Below, piece after piece: positions 43,115 to 52,365 of a DNA stretch of 64,000 nt. The stretch is from the NCBI RefSeq assembly GCF_045788535.1, contig NZ_CP074074.1, positions 2,666,001 through 2,730,000 of the forward strand, written 5' to 3'. A program made the position numbers and the translations under genes. The stretch's first letter is position 1. Each line of letters opens with the position of its first letter. This stretch comes from Allotamlana fucoidanivorans (GTDB taxonomy: Bacteria > Bacteroidota > Bacteroidia > Flavobacteriales > Flavobacteriaceae). The notes under the pieces are model-generated. The model worked only from the letters and a program-made list of their open reading frames with translations. It searched no databases and was not told the DNA's origin.

Positions 43115-43855
43115 ATGAACAAAACGAAAAGTAAATATGATACCTTAACTAAGCTTTATATAAAGCGCCTAATTATCATTATTTCTTTATTTTTTGTGGG
43201 GTTAACAGGGCACTCTCAGATTTTAATTTCCATTCTGTTAGGAGATAAATTAAATTCTGATGGTTTAGAGTTTGGTCTTGAAACAGGGGTTAATTGGTCA
43301 CAAATATCCAACTTTGAGAGTTCGTCAGCTTTAGGAACTTGGAATATTGGTTTTTATTTTGACATCAGAATGAAAAATCAATTATCGCTCTATACCGGTG
43401 TTTTGGTGAAATCAAATTTAGGGCTTAAAAACTTGTCGGAAAATGATCTTGAAAGGCTTCAAGCTATAACATATAATGAAGAAGGCGTTTATAGTCAAAA
43501 ATTGAATTATTTTTTAGTGCCTGCATTAGCCAAATACAAATTTAATAAAGCCTATTACGTAGAAGCTGGCCCACAATTTGGATTAATGTATAAATCCTGG
43601 ATTGAATATTATTCAAGTGTTAATGGAAAAGAAGCCACTATAAAAGAGTTTAATAAAGATAAGATAAATAAGCTAGATGCTGGATTCACCTTCGGATTAG
43701 GGTATATTTTAGGTAAAGGTAAAGGCATGACTATTGGGGCAAAATATTATTTAGGTTTAGCTAATGTTTATAAAAATGTGAGTGACACTAAAAACAGTTC
43801 ATTGTTTTTAAAAGTAAATATTCCTATAGGCGCAGGAAAAAAGCAGGAACTTTGA
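43115..43855 (+). CDS. Outer-membrane beta-barrel protein (PorT/OmpW-like size)
   Basis: The 246-residue protein has an N-terminal basic stretch and a hydrophobic export signal (LIIIISLFFVGLTGHSQ). Alternating amphipathic strands end in aromatic residues (SLYTGVLVKSNLG, YYVEAGPQFGLMYKSW, FTFGLGYILGKGKG, SLFLKVNIPIG). This pattern fits the porin-like beta-barrel family common in Bacteroidota. It is followed after 40 bp by tetR in the same direction. A role as an uptake or efflux channel for the local pathway is plausible but unproven. Confidence 0.72.
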   Translation: MNKTKSKYDTLTKLYIKRLIIIISLFFVGLTGHSQILISILLGDKLNSDGLEFGLETGVNWSQISNFESSSALGTWNIGFYFDIRMKNQLSLYTGVLVKSNLGLKNLSENDLERLQAITYNEEGVYSQKLNYFLVPALAKYKFNKAYYVEAGPQFGLMYKSWIEYYSSVNGKEATIKEFNKDKINKLDAGFTFGLGYILGKGKGMTIGAKYYLGLANVYKNVSDTKNSSLFLKVNIPIGAGKKQEL

Positions 43856-43895
43856 TGTAAACTCCAAGAGAAAAAATTATAGGTGACCATTAATT

Positions 43896-44438
43896 ATGGA
43901 AAGAAACAAAAAATATTCAGAATGGATAGATGCTGCTTATAAGGAATTTGCCTGCAATGGTCCAGATTTTAGTTTGAAAGCACTCGCCAAGAAAACCAAT
44001 CTTCCCAGGGCAACGTTTTATTATTACTTTAATAATAAAGAGCATTTAATAGAAGATTTACTAAAGCATCATGCGGAACTTAATGAGAGTTTTCAATCTG
44101 AAATAAAAACATTAAAAACCTTAATACCTGGTTTATATGAGATCATGTATAAATATAGAGTAGGAGTACGATTTCATCAACAATTGCTAAAACATACTCA
44201 TATTCAAGAATTTTATATGGTATATAATGAATTTAATAGACAGAATATTTCTTTGTTACTTCCTTTGATAAAGCCTTATTTTGGAGGGACACTTTCAGAC
44301 AATGAAATATGTCAATTCTATATTACACTTACAGATGCTTGGTATTCTAGATTAAACTTTTCTAATTTAAGTGTAAATTATATGATTAGTTTAGCCGAAG
44401 AGATAATGAATGATACCATTGGTGTTATACCAAAATAA
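43896..44438 (+). CDS. TetR/AcrR family transcriptional regulator
   Basis: The 180-residue protein has the TetR helix-turn-helix at the N-terminus (FSLKALAKKTNLPRATFYYYFNNKEHLIEDLL), matched in short pieces. A helical ligand-binding domain follows. It is the only cytosolic regulator beside the DUF1254/sulfatase genes and probably represses the barrel gene and possibly the downstream set. The inverted repeat at 43062-43087 is a candidate binding site. The ligand is unknown. Confidence 0.9.
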   Translation: MERNKKYSEWIDAAYKEFACNGPDFSLKALAKKTNLPRATFYYYFNNKEHLIEDLLKHHAELNESFQSEIKTLKTLIPGLYEIMYKYRVGVRFHQQLLKHTHIQEFYMVYNEFNRQNISLLLPLIKPYFGGTLSDNEICQFYITLTDAWYSRLNFSNLSVNYMISLAEEIMNDTIGVIPK

Positions 44439-44579
44439 CCAATCTAAACCTATTAAGTGCCTTCATTTTTAAGCTGTTAGTAAAATATCCTTTTTGTAAT
44501 TAAACCTGACACCCTTGTCTAGCATTCTTAAACCTTATTAAGTAATTTTGTTTTGGCTAGCTATTAAATCAAACAATTC

Positions 44580-44750
44580 ATGAAATTAGGGTGTTTTCTT
44601 TTGTCCTGTATGGTGTTGTATACTTTATCAATCCATATTCAGAATACCATAGTCTTTGGTGAAACTTCCCTGATATCTTTCCTTTTTTTAATAGCATTCC
44701 CGTTATTGATATCAAGCCAAAAGTATTCTAAAAGAAGCATAGCACATTGA
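44580..44750 (+). CDS. Possible 56-aa membrane peptide
   Basis: An ATG-started frame encodes MKLGCFLLSCMVLYTLSI at its start, a likely signal or transmembrane helix. A second hydrophobic run (LISFLFLIAFPLLI) follows, and the end is basic. The two-helix, positively tipped layout is typical of small membrane proteins. It occupies most of the 408-bp gap between tetR and the first DUF1254 gene. No clear ribosome-binding site; a chance frame cannot be excluded. Nothing else was seen in the gap. Confidence 0.3.
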   Translation: MKLGCFLLSCMVLYTLSIHIQNTIVFGETSLISFLFLIAFPLLISSQKYSKRSIAH

Positions 44751-44846
44751 ATGAAAAAATAACATAAAAACAATAAGTACCCCCTTTGTATTAAGCAGAT
44801 TATAATTAAATTAGAACATAAACAAATCAAACAGTAACATATTAAA

Positions 44847-46265
44847 ATGATTAAAAAAATTGCACTGGTAGTATTTACCGTAAATTTATTTTTAGGCTGC
44901 TCAAAAAAAGCAGAGTTAACACCAGTAGAAGCTAAGGAGATTGCTAAAGAAGCCTATATTTATGGTTTTCCAATGGTCATGAATTATAAAACGCTACATG
45001 CCTATGCGGTAGATAAAAATTCTCCAGATTATAAAGGTGAATTGAACCAAATGTCTTGTGATGCCCGATTGTTTTCTCCTGAAGACAAAGCCGTTGTCAC
45101 ACCAAATTCAGATACCCCTTATTGTATGTTTTGGTGTGATATAAGCAAAGAACCGATTGTGATTTCGGTGCCTGAAATAGAAGCTGAACGCTATTATTCC
45201 TTTCAGTTGATAGATTTGTATTCGCACAATTTTGCTTATATAGGTTCATTAACAACTGGAAATAGTGCGGGTAAATACCTGATTGCACCAACTAATTGGA
45301 AAGGGGATAAGCCAGAAGACATACGTAATATTATTTACTGTGAAACAGATTTGTTTTTTACTGTAGTGCGTACGCAACTTATGGATGCAACTGATATTGA
45401 TAGAGTAAAAGAAATTCAAAATCAGTACCATTTACAAACCTTAAGTGCTTATTTAGGAGAAGATTTAAAAGAAACTATCAATACAAGTAATTTTCCTGAG
45501 TGGAAGGAAGGCGAACAGTTTACTGTTGAGGCATTCCAATATTTAGATGTCATGCTCAAACAGATTACCCCAATAGAAACTGAAAAAGCGCTTATAGACA
45601 AATTTGCTAAACTGGGCTTAGGCACGCAAGAAGGTTTTAATATTAATCGATTTACTCTAGAAACTCAAGATTCTATAAGGGCAGGAGTGAAGGCAGGTTT
45701 TGCAGAATTAGAAGATTTTATTAAAAAGTATGCAAATGATCCTTTAGCGAGTGCCAAAATATTTGGTACCCGCGACTTTTTAACTCAAAGTGCTCATGAA
45801 AATTATAATCTTGAAACCATGTACGTGCCAAGAGCCGTAGCGGCTCATATGGGGTTATACGGAAACTCTGGGTTTGAAGCAACCTATCCAACTTATTTAG
45901 TAGATGTTCAAGGGCAACCTCTTAATGCCTCTCAACACAATTACACCATGACCTTTAAGGCAGGCGAGTTGCCCCCTGTAAAAGCATTTTGGTCTATTAC
46001 AATGTATGACGGTAAAACGCAGCTTCTTATTGATAATGCTCTTGATCGCTATTTGGTTAACTCAGCTATGATGGATGATTTTGTTGTGAACGGTGATGAG
46101 TCTTTAACCATTTATATTCAAAAAGAATCTCCAGGAGAGGTATTGGAAGCGAATTGGCTACCTGCACCAGATGGTCCTTTTTATCTCGTTATGCGACTTT
46201 ATGGACCAGAAGAATCGGCTTTAACAGGTAGTTGGATTAACCCTCCTTTAACAAAAAATAATTAG
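44847..46265 (+). CDS. DUF1254/DUF1214 lipoprotein, copy 1
   Basis: The 472-residue protein has a lipobox FLGC (Cys 18). The DUF1254 domain (~35-170) includes EAYIYGFPMVMNYKTL, TPNSDTPYCMFWCDIS and ERYYSFQLIDLYSHNF. A linker and the C-terminal DUF1214 domain (~350-470) follow, with PPVKAFWSITMYD, RYLVNSA, ESLTIYIQKESPG and NWLPAPDGPFYLVMRLY. Function of the family is not established; proteins of this build occur beside sulfatases and lipid or aromatic genes. It lies 5 bp before a paralogue, so the two are co-translated and may form a heteromer. Confidence 0.88.
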   Translation: MIKKIALVVFTVNLFLGCSKKAELTPVEAKEIAKEAYIYGFPMVMNYKTLHAYAVDKNSPDYKGELNQMSCDARLFSPEDKAVVTPNSDTPYCMFWCDISKEPIVISVPEIEAERYYSFQLIDLYSHNFAYIGSLTTGNSAGKYLIAPTNWKGDKPEDIRNIIYCETDLFFTVVRTQLMDATDIDRVKEIQNQYHLQTLSAYLGEDLKETINTSNFPEWKEGEQFTVEAFQYLDVMLKQITPIETEKALIDKFAKLGLGTQEGFNINRFTLETQDSIRAGVKAGFAELEDFIKKYANDPLASAKIFGTRDFLTQSAHENYNLETMYVPRAVAAHMGLYGNSGFEATYPTYLVDVQGQPLNASQHNYTMTFKAGELPPVKAFWSITMYDGKTQLLIDNALDRYLVNSAMMDDFVVNGDESLTIYIQKESPGEVLEANWLPAPDGPFYLVMRLYGPEESALTGSWINPPLTKNN

Positions 46266-46270
46266 TCATT

Positions 46271-47671
46271 ATGAAGAATAAGTTATTACCAGTAGTTATC
46301 TTATTAGGGGTGATGTTAACGTCTTGTCACCAAAAGAACAAAACAGTGACACCCGAAGCTGCAAAAGAAATAGCAGAAGAAGCATACATCTTTGCTTATC
46401 CCATGATAGAACATTATAAATTGATGTTTGCTATGGCCATGTATGAGAAATCTGGTGCCTATGAACAGCCCTTTAATGTGATGATAAATAAAACAAGATT
46501 AAGCGGCCCGAAGGATACCGTAATTGTTAGACCTAATAACGATACATTTTATTCAGGTGTATGGCTTGATGTGTCCAATCAACCTCAAATTTTAAAGGTT
46601 CCTGCTGTCACTGATAACAGATACTATTCATGGCAAATTATAGATATGTATACGCATAATATTGACTATATAGGATCTAGAAAAACAGGAACTGAAGCAG
46701 GTACTTTTATGTTTGTTGGACCTCATTGGGATGGTGAGGTTCCTGATGGTATTAGTAAGGTCATAGCATCTGAAGGGAATTACTTAATTGCCTTGGGAAG
46801 AACACAGGTGTTTGGTCCCGGTGATGTAGAAAAGGCTCAAGCCGTTATGGCGCACTATACTATTGTTTCTCTTAATTCTTATCTAGGTAACATGGAAGCT
46901 ATGGTTATGCCTCCAAATCCCGATTTTCCTCCTTATAACCCTCAAAAGGTTGCTGATGTTAATTTTATCACTTATGTAAATGCTTTAATGACTCAAGGTA
47001 ACATTCATCCTTCCGAGATGGCACTTTTTGAAAAGTTTAGCAAAATAGGGATTGAGCCAGGTAAGCCCTTTAATATTGACGATTATGATTCTGAAATAAT
47101 TTCAGCTATCAATGAAGGAGTTCGCTCTGCCATGAAAAAAATTGAAGAAGCGGCTTCGCAGCTAGGAGAGCGAAAAAACGGTTGGCAGCTGGTAGCAAAT
47201 GTTTTTGGAACCAGAGAAGCCATGCAGGGAAAGTATCTTACCAGAGCGGCAGCAGCCTATTTTGGTATTTGGGGCAACGATTTAGAAGAAGCTTTTTATC
47301 CTGAGACTACTTTTGATTCAGACGGAGAAGAACTCGATGGTTCAAAGTATAATTATATATTACATTTTGATGCCGATGAATTACCTCCTGCCAAAGCATT
47401 CTGGTCATTGTCTATGTATAAGCTTCCAGAGCAATTATTTATTGAAAACGATATCAACCGTTACGTGATAAGTAGCGCAACGGAAGGTTTGCAGTATAAT
47501 GAAGATGGTTCTTTGGACGTGTATATTCAAAAGAATAACCCTGGTGAAGATAAAGTTTCCAACTGGCTTCCTGCTCATGATGGTAAGTTCTCTATACAAG
47601 GCCGCATTTATTGGCCAGATTCAGAGGCACTGAATCCTTTATATGCACCGCCAGCAATAGAAAAAAATTAA
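46271..47671 (+). CDS. DUF1254/DUF1214 lipoprotein, copy 2
   Basis: The 466-residue paralogue of the preceding gene has a lipobox LTSC (Cys 19). It has the same domain order: EAYIFAYPMIEHYKLMF, RPNNDTFYSGVWLDVS, NRYYSWQIIDMYTHNI, then PPAKAFWSLSMYK, RYVISSA and NWLPAHDGKFSIQGRIYWP. Sequence divergence between the copies is high, so the duplication is old and the two probably have different roles. The arylsulfatase gene begins 24 bp downstream. Confidence 0.88.
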   Translation: MKNKLLPVVILLGVMLTSCHQKNKTVTPEAAKEIAEEAYIFAYPMIEHYKLMFAMAMYEKSGAYEQPFNVMINKTRLSGPKDTVIVRPNNDTFYSGVWLDVSNQPQILKVPAVTDNRYYSWQIIDMYTHNIDYIGSRKTGTEAGTFMFVGPHWDGEVPDGISKVIASEGNYLIALGRTQVFGPGDVEKAQAVMAHYTIVSLNSYLGNMEAMVMPPNPDFPPYNPQKVADVNFITYVNALMTQGNIHPSEMALFEKFSKIGIEPGKPFNIDDYDSEIISAINEGVRSAMKKIEEAASQLGERKNGWQLVANVFGTREAMQGKYLTRAAAAYFGIWGNDLEEAFYPETTFDSDGEELDGSKYNYILHFDADELPPAKAFWSLSMYKLPEQLFIENDINRYVISSATEGLQYNEDGSLDVYIQKNNPGEDKVSNWLPAHDGKFSIQGRIYWPDSEALNPLYAPPAIEKN

Positions 47672-47695
47672 TATAAATAACAAACAACTATATTT

Positions 47696-50104
47696 ATGAA
47701 AGTCAAAACAAATACTCTTAAGTATGAAATCCATAATATATTTAGGATTTTTATATTATTAATTTGTTCCATTTTTATCAGTACACAGACTAATGGGCAA
47801 GAAAAAGAAGGCGCTGTATTACCTTTTAAAGAACCTGCTAGTTCAAGTGTTACGGGAAAAACATTGGCAGACTCTAAACATCAGTGGCGAAAAGCAGAAA
47901 AACACCTTCCCGAAAACGCTCCAAATATTGTTATTTTCATGACTGATGATGCAGGTTTTGCTAATCCAAGTGCTTTTGGTGGTCCTGTTAATATGCCAAC
48001 CATGAAGCGTTTAGCTGAGTCTGGTATTTCATATAATGCCTTTCATACTACAGCCATGTGTTCACCAACAAGAGCATCATTGCTTACAGGTCGTAATCAT
48101 CATAGAGTAGCTACAGGCCAAATAGCTGAATTGTCTTCAGATTGGGATGGGTATTTAGGTAAAATTCCTAAATCAACCGCTACCTTACCTCAAATATTGT
48201 CCTATTATGGGTATAATACTGCCGCCTTCGGAAAATGGCACAATACGCCAATTACAGATATTACAAAATTAGGGCCTTTTGATCGTTATCCTACAGGTAT
48301 TGGTTTTGACTACTTTTATGGATTCCTAGCAGGTGAGACCTCACAATATGAGCCTCGTTTGTTTGAAAATACCAACCCTATTGAGCCACCGCACGATGCC
48401 AACTACCACCTTACCGAGGATTTGGCAAAGAAGGCTATTGAGTGGATACAAACTAGTAAGACCATAACTCCCGAAAAGCCATTTTTCTTGTATTTTACTC
48501 CTGGAGCTGTTCATGGCCCACATCAAATTTTTAAGGAATGGGCTGATAAATATAACGGTAAGTTTGATGAAGGTTGGGAGGCCTTACGCGCTATGACTTT
48601 TGAAAAACAAAAAGAGATGGGGTGGATCCCTAAAGATGCTGTATTAAATCCTCTAGCTATGGGTATGCAGAAGTGGAGTGATGTGCCTCAATCTCAACGC
48701 GAATTTCAAAGTCGTTTAATGGAAATATATGCTGGATTTTTAGAACACACCGATGTACAGTATGGTAAAATTGTAGATGAGTTAGATCGTCAAGGTGTGT
48801 TAGAGAATACTTTAATAATCTATATTAATTCAGATAATGGACCTTCTGCCGAGGGTATGAATGGAACCATTAGTGAGTTATTAGCACAAAATGCTATGCC
48901 ATCTACAATCGAACAACAAATAGAGGTGCTTAACAAAGATTATGGTGGTATGGAAGCCTTAGGTGGACCAAAACTCGATATCATGTATCACCATGGATGG
49001 GCCTATGCTGGGGCATCACCTTTTCAGGGAACCAAACTAGTAGCAGCTCACTTGGGAGGTACCCGTACACCAATGGTTATTTCTTGGCCAAAAAAAATTA
49101 AACACGATGGTAAAGTCCGTTCTCAGTTTCATCATGTAAATGATATAGCTTCCACCATTTATGATATTTTAGATATTACACCTCCCAAGGTTGTTAATGG
49201 GGTAGAACAACAACCGCTTGATGGTACCTCTATGGTTTACACTTTTAATAACCCAGAAACAAAAACCACTAAAGGAGCGCAGTATTTTGAAATTCTTGGT
49301 AGTAGGGGTGTTTATCATGATGGTTGGTTTGCTGGAACTTTTGGCCCTAAAAAACCATGGTCAACAGATCCAACAGGTATTATAAACTGGGAACCTGAAA
49401 AAGAGGAGTGGGAACTCTATAACTTGAATGAAGATTATTCACAAGCTGAAAATTTAGCAGATAAAAATCCAGAAAAGCTTGGAGAGTTAAAGGCTATATT
49501 TGACAAGGAGGCTACCGATAATCTGGTTTATCCAATTGGAGCTTCATTTTATACCGTTTTTTACAGCCCAAGCGAACTACCTTCTTCACCACTAACGGAA
49601 TGGTCGTTTTATGAAGGACAGGAACGTATCCCAGAAGCTATGGCTCCTAAATTTGTCAGTGGGCGTTCTACTGTAGCAATCATCGATACTGAAATTAATA
49701 ATAACACTGAGGGGGTTCTTTTTGCTTTAGGTGGTATTTCTTCTGGTTTTACGGTATATATAGATAAAGGTTTTTTAAAGGCAGAATATAATGCTATGAC
49801 CTTAAACCGATATAAAGTAGCATCAACAACGACCATTCCTACAGGAAAAGTAAAAATTGAGGTGGAAACAACATACGATACAAAAGAACGCTTGGCGCCT
49901 GCTACAATCACCCTTAAAGTAAATGGAAAAGAAGTAGGGCAAGGACGCATTGAGCGATCTGTTCCAGCACTACATACAGCATCAGAAACTTTTGATATAG
50001 GTGTTGATTTAGGATCTCCAGTCTCATTGGATTATTATGACCGGGTTCCATTCCGCTTTAATGGAAAAATAGAAAAAATTTATATCAAATATATTGACGA
50101 ATAA
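47696..50104 (+). CDS. Arylsulfatase (S1 family, formylglycine-type)
   Basis: The 802-residue exported sulfatase has an N-terminal hydrophobic export segment (~15-34). The Ca-binding Asp pair is in IVIFMTDDAGF (~84-85). The formylglycine motif CSPTRASLLTG (Cys ~122) is present, with GKWHNTP and later metal and sulfate ligands (YINSDNGPSAEG, GTKLVAAHLGGTR). The C-terminal ~180 residues form a beta-sandwich (SGFTVYIDKGFLKAEYNAMTL). It cleaves sulfate esters, and the long form is typical of arylsulfatase A-like enzymes. The maturase gene is not in the window. The neighbouring DUF1254 proteins suggest a small sulfated organic substrate rather than a glycan. Confidence 0.93.
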   Translation: MKVKTNTLKYEIHNIFRIFILLICSIFISTQTNGQEKEGAVLPFKEPASSSVTGKTLADSKHQWRKAEKHLPENAPNIVIFMTDDAGFANPSAFGGPVNMPTMKRLAESGISYNAFHTTAMCSPTRASLLTGRNHHRVATGQIAELSSDWDGYLGKIPKSTATLPQILSYYGYNTAAFGKWHNTPITDITKLGPFDRYPTGIGFDYFYGFLAGETSQYEPRLFENTNPIEPPHDANYHLTEDLAKKAIEWIQTSKTITPEKPFFLYFTPGAVHGPHQIFKEWADKYNGKFDEGWEALRAMTFEKQKEMGWIPKDAVLNPLAMGMQKWSDVPQSQREFQSRLMEIYAGFLEHTDVQYGKIVDELDRQGVLENTLIIYINSDNGPSAEGMNGTISELLAQNAMPSTIEQQIEVLNKDYGGMEALGGPKLDIMYHHGWAYAGASPFQGTKLVAAHLGGTRTPMVISWPKKIKHDGKVRSQFHHVNDIASTIYDILDITPPKVVNGVEQQPLDGTSMVYTFNNPETKTTKGAQYFEILGSRGVYHDGWFAGTFGPKKPWSTDPTGIINWEPEKEEWELYNLNEDYSQAENLADKNPEKLGELKAIFDKEATDNLVYPIGASFYTVFYSPSELPSSPLTEWSFYEGQERIPEAMAPKFVSGRSTVAIIDTEINNNTEGVLFALGGISSGFTVYIDKGFLKAEYNAMTLNRYKVASTTTIPTGKVKIEVETTYDTKERLAPATITLKVNGKEVGQGRIERSVPALHTASETFDIGVDLGSPVSLDYYDRVPFRFNGKIEKIYIKYIDE

Positions 50105-50121
50105 AACCTATTCTTAAACGC

Positions 50122-50159
50122 TCTTTCTTCATATTAATCACCGTTGATGTGAAGAAAGA
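50122..50159. terminator. Hairpin after the arylsulfatase gene
   Basis: Ten-base perfect arms (50122-50131 and 50150-50159) with an 18-nt loop, 17 bp after the sulfatase stop. The following T-tract is weak, so it may be a terminator or an mRNA-stability hairpin that separates sulfatase expression from the next gene. Confidence 0.45.
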
Positions 50160-50214
50160 TGGTTTGTAATTTATAAATAACACCAAAATATTTTTATAAC
50201 AACCAAAAAATCTT

Positions 50215-51744
50215 ATGAAATTATTCCCACTTATACTTTGTTGCTTGTCATTTAGTTTGAGTTTTGCACAATTAAATTTTAACACTAATAAAGCGGATTA
50301 TTTTAAAGTTAATCACCATGTGGTGTTAAACGCAACACCCAATACTAATACTACGAATAATTGGTTTAAATATAAGAGTCAAATAGATCAATATAGTTTA
50401 ATGACCAGTTTGACAAATGATTTTGACACAGAGTCAGACAATTATTTGATGATGCTTTCAGATAGTATCACTGGGAAACCTAAATGGTATAAAACAGATA
50501 CAGGAATCTCTTTATTGGTGGCGGGAGGTTTAATTACGGCTGGTACTATAATGCATTTTAATACAGATTTTAAAGTTAATAGTCGGGATGAAATCAATAG
50601 ATATCTTCCAGATTTTCATAATTCTATTGATGATCATACACAGTACATACCGTATTTAGCCACCTATGCGCTTGATGCTTTTGGTATAAAGAGTCAGCAC
50701 ACCACTGGTAGAAAACTATCAACCATGGCAACAGCGCTTGGTCTTAATTTGATTGTTGTTCAAAGTATGAAATATAGTATTGCCGAACCACGACCCGATG
50801 GTTCTTCTAATAACTCGTTTCCTTCAGGTCATACTACTACAGCCTTTATGGGAGCGCATATTTTCCATAAAGAATATAAGCATAGAAGTCCGTTTTATAG
50901 TATCGCAGCATATACTTTGGCTACTTTTACAGGTATATTTAGACAATTGAATAACAGGCATTGGATTTCTGATGTTACTGCTGGAGCAGGTATTGGTATT
51001 GGGGCAACAGAATTAGCCTATTTTTTAAATGAAGGCTGGTGGAAAGAAAAAGGGATCAATGAAATTGAAGCCACAAATAGGTTGATAAATGAATCAAAAC
51101 CCTCTTTTCTTGGAGCAAAAATTGGATATGCCACTTTAACGAACACATCGGGAGAAAATGAACCTGGTTTAGAGGCAAAAAGGGGCTATAGAATATCCTT
51201 TGAAGGGGCTTACTTTTTTAATAAGAACTTTGGTTTAGGAGCTGAAATAGGATTTCAAAGCTTTCCTAGTACTGTAACAGACGATTTACAACAGAAGTTT
51301 AATGAGGTTGGGTACGAAGTGTTACCTCAATCTGCAGGAAACAGAATGTATTATTTTGGACCTTATTATCAGATTCCATTTGGTAAAAATGCTGTTGGAA
51401 CCAAGTTACATGCGGGTGTTATTTCAGGACCTAGCTCTAAAGTTTTTGTAAGAGAGTTGGGGGAGTATGATTTTGAAGATAACCCTCCAAAAGAGTATGT
51501 TTATGCAGATTATGATCCTAAAAGTTCATTTAGTTGGGGTACAGGTATATACTATAAAAGGGTGTTGAGTAAAAACTTATCTATTGGTTTGTATGCTGAC
51601 TATAATTGGGCTGATTTGAAATATAAAGTGACCTACATGAATGCATTTAATAATGGTGAACCTACTTATTTTCCTAAGCAAGATAAAACAGCCACTTATG
51701 ATTCTTTTGCTTTAGGGGCTAATTTAAATGTGATGCTTTGGTAG
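50215..51744 (+). CDS. PAP2 phosphatase domain fused to an outer-membrane beta-barrel
   Basis: The 509-residue protein has a signal peptide (to SFAQ). A PAP2 domain (~100-275) carries the three motifs KYSIAEPRPDGSS, SFPSGHTTTAF and NRHWISDVTAG. A ~220-residue C-terminal half follows with alternating beta-barrel strands: ISFEGAYFFNKNFGLGAEIGF, GNRMYYFGPYYQIPFG and SIGLYADYNWADLKY, split here into short runs. The phosphatase would face the periplasm and be tied to the outer membrane. It lies at the end of the DUF1254/sulfatase cluster and may dephosphorylate a lipid or substrate there. Confidence 0.82.
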   Translation: MKLFPLILCCLSFSLSFAQLNFNTNKADYFKVNHHVVLNATPNTNTTNNWFKYKSQIDQYSLMTSLTNDFDTESDNYLMMLSDSITGKPKWYKTDTGISLLVAGGLITAGTIMHFNTDFKVNSRDEINRYLPDFHNSIDDHTQYIPYLATYALDAFGIKSQHTTGRKLSTMATALGLNLIVVQSMKYSIAEPRPDGSSNNSFPSGHTTTAFMGAHIFHKEYKHRSPFYSIAAYTLATFTGIFRQLNNRHWISDVTAGAGIGIGATELAYFLNEGWWKEKGINEIEATNRLINESKPSFLGAKIGYATLTNTSGENEPGLEAKRGYRISFEGAYFFNKNFGLGAEIGFQSFPSTVTDDLQQKFNEVGYEVLPQSAGNRMYYFGPYYQIPFGKNAVGTKLHAGVISGPSSKVFVRELGEYDFEDNPPKEYVYADYDPKSSFSWGTGIYYKRVLSKNLSIGLYADYNWADLKYKVTYMNAFNNGEPTYFPKQDKTATYDSFALGANLNVMLW

Positions 51745-52365
51745 TTGGAATTGAGATTGAAGAGGTGAATAAATATATAACTGATTGCTTATTAGTTTTA
51801 TTTGTCAAAATTCAGAGGATTGTGTGAGGGGATTGCGTGAATAAAATCCATAAATGGGCTGATTTTCAGTGTATTTATGGGTTTTATCTGTGGAGAAAGA
51901 GAATTGTTTTGAATTTTACTTTTGATATATGAATTAGAGGTTTAATGATGCTTCATTTTTTACTGACACCGAATTAGCTCCTTTGTTAACAACTATTTAA
52001 CTTTTAAGTTAGTTTTTGATTGTTTTTATAGCAAAAGGGATAACTTGTATTATAAATTTAAAAGCTAACGATACATGAATATGTAGAGTTTACTTGAAAC
52101 CTATATGTTAGGGGCTTCTCTTCAGAATTACCTAAGACTATATATAGTATACATGTTTTCTCAACTTTATCCCAAATTAAGTGTAGTCATTCCTTTTCCA
52201 ATCAGAAAGGTTAGAGGAGATTTAATTTCATTTCGTTTACATCAGACAGTACAGGACAGATGTGTTTTTAAAAATTATTTTATTTGAGGGGAACAGTGTA
52301 GTTAAGAATACATTGGAGAGCTTTCTAGAATTCTTAATAATCTTTGATTTTAATAAGTTAATGAA
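51745..52365. other. Long intergenic region between the PAP2-barrel gene and the GntR regulator
   Basis: About 620 bp hold no convincing gene. A 60-codon frame at 52105-52287 lacks any recognisable feature. A 15-bp hairpin lies at 51841-51887. TACAGGACA (52250-52258) sits inside an imperfect CATC...GATG dyad about 110 bp before the GntR gene; a near copy lies upstream of susC. The region probably contains the gntR promoter, but no TAnnTTTG box was found. Confidence 0.6.
51841..51887. terminator. Hairpin downstream of the PAP2-barrel gene
   Basis: Fifteen-base arms (51841-51855 and 51873-51887, one wobble) with a 17-nt loop, about 100 bp after the stop. There is no clear T-tract, so the terminator role is tentative. 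Confidence 0.4.

Noticed and set aside
52105..52287. 60-codon frame in the gap before gntR
   Set aside because: No ribosome-binding site, no domain and irregular composition. It also covers the possible operator region, so it is more likely regulatory DNA.
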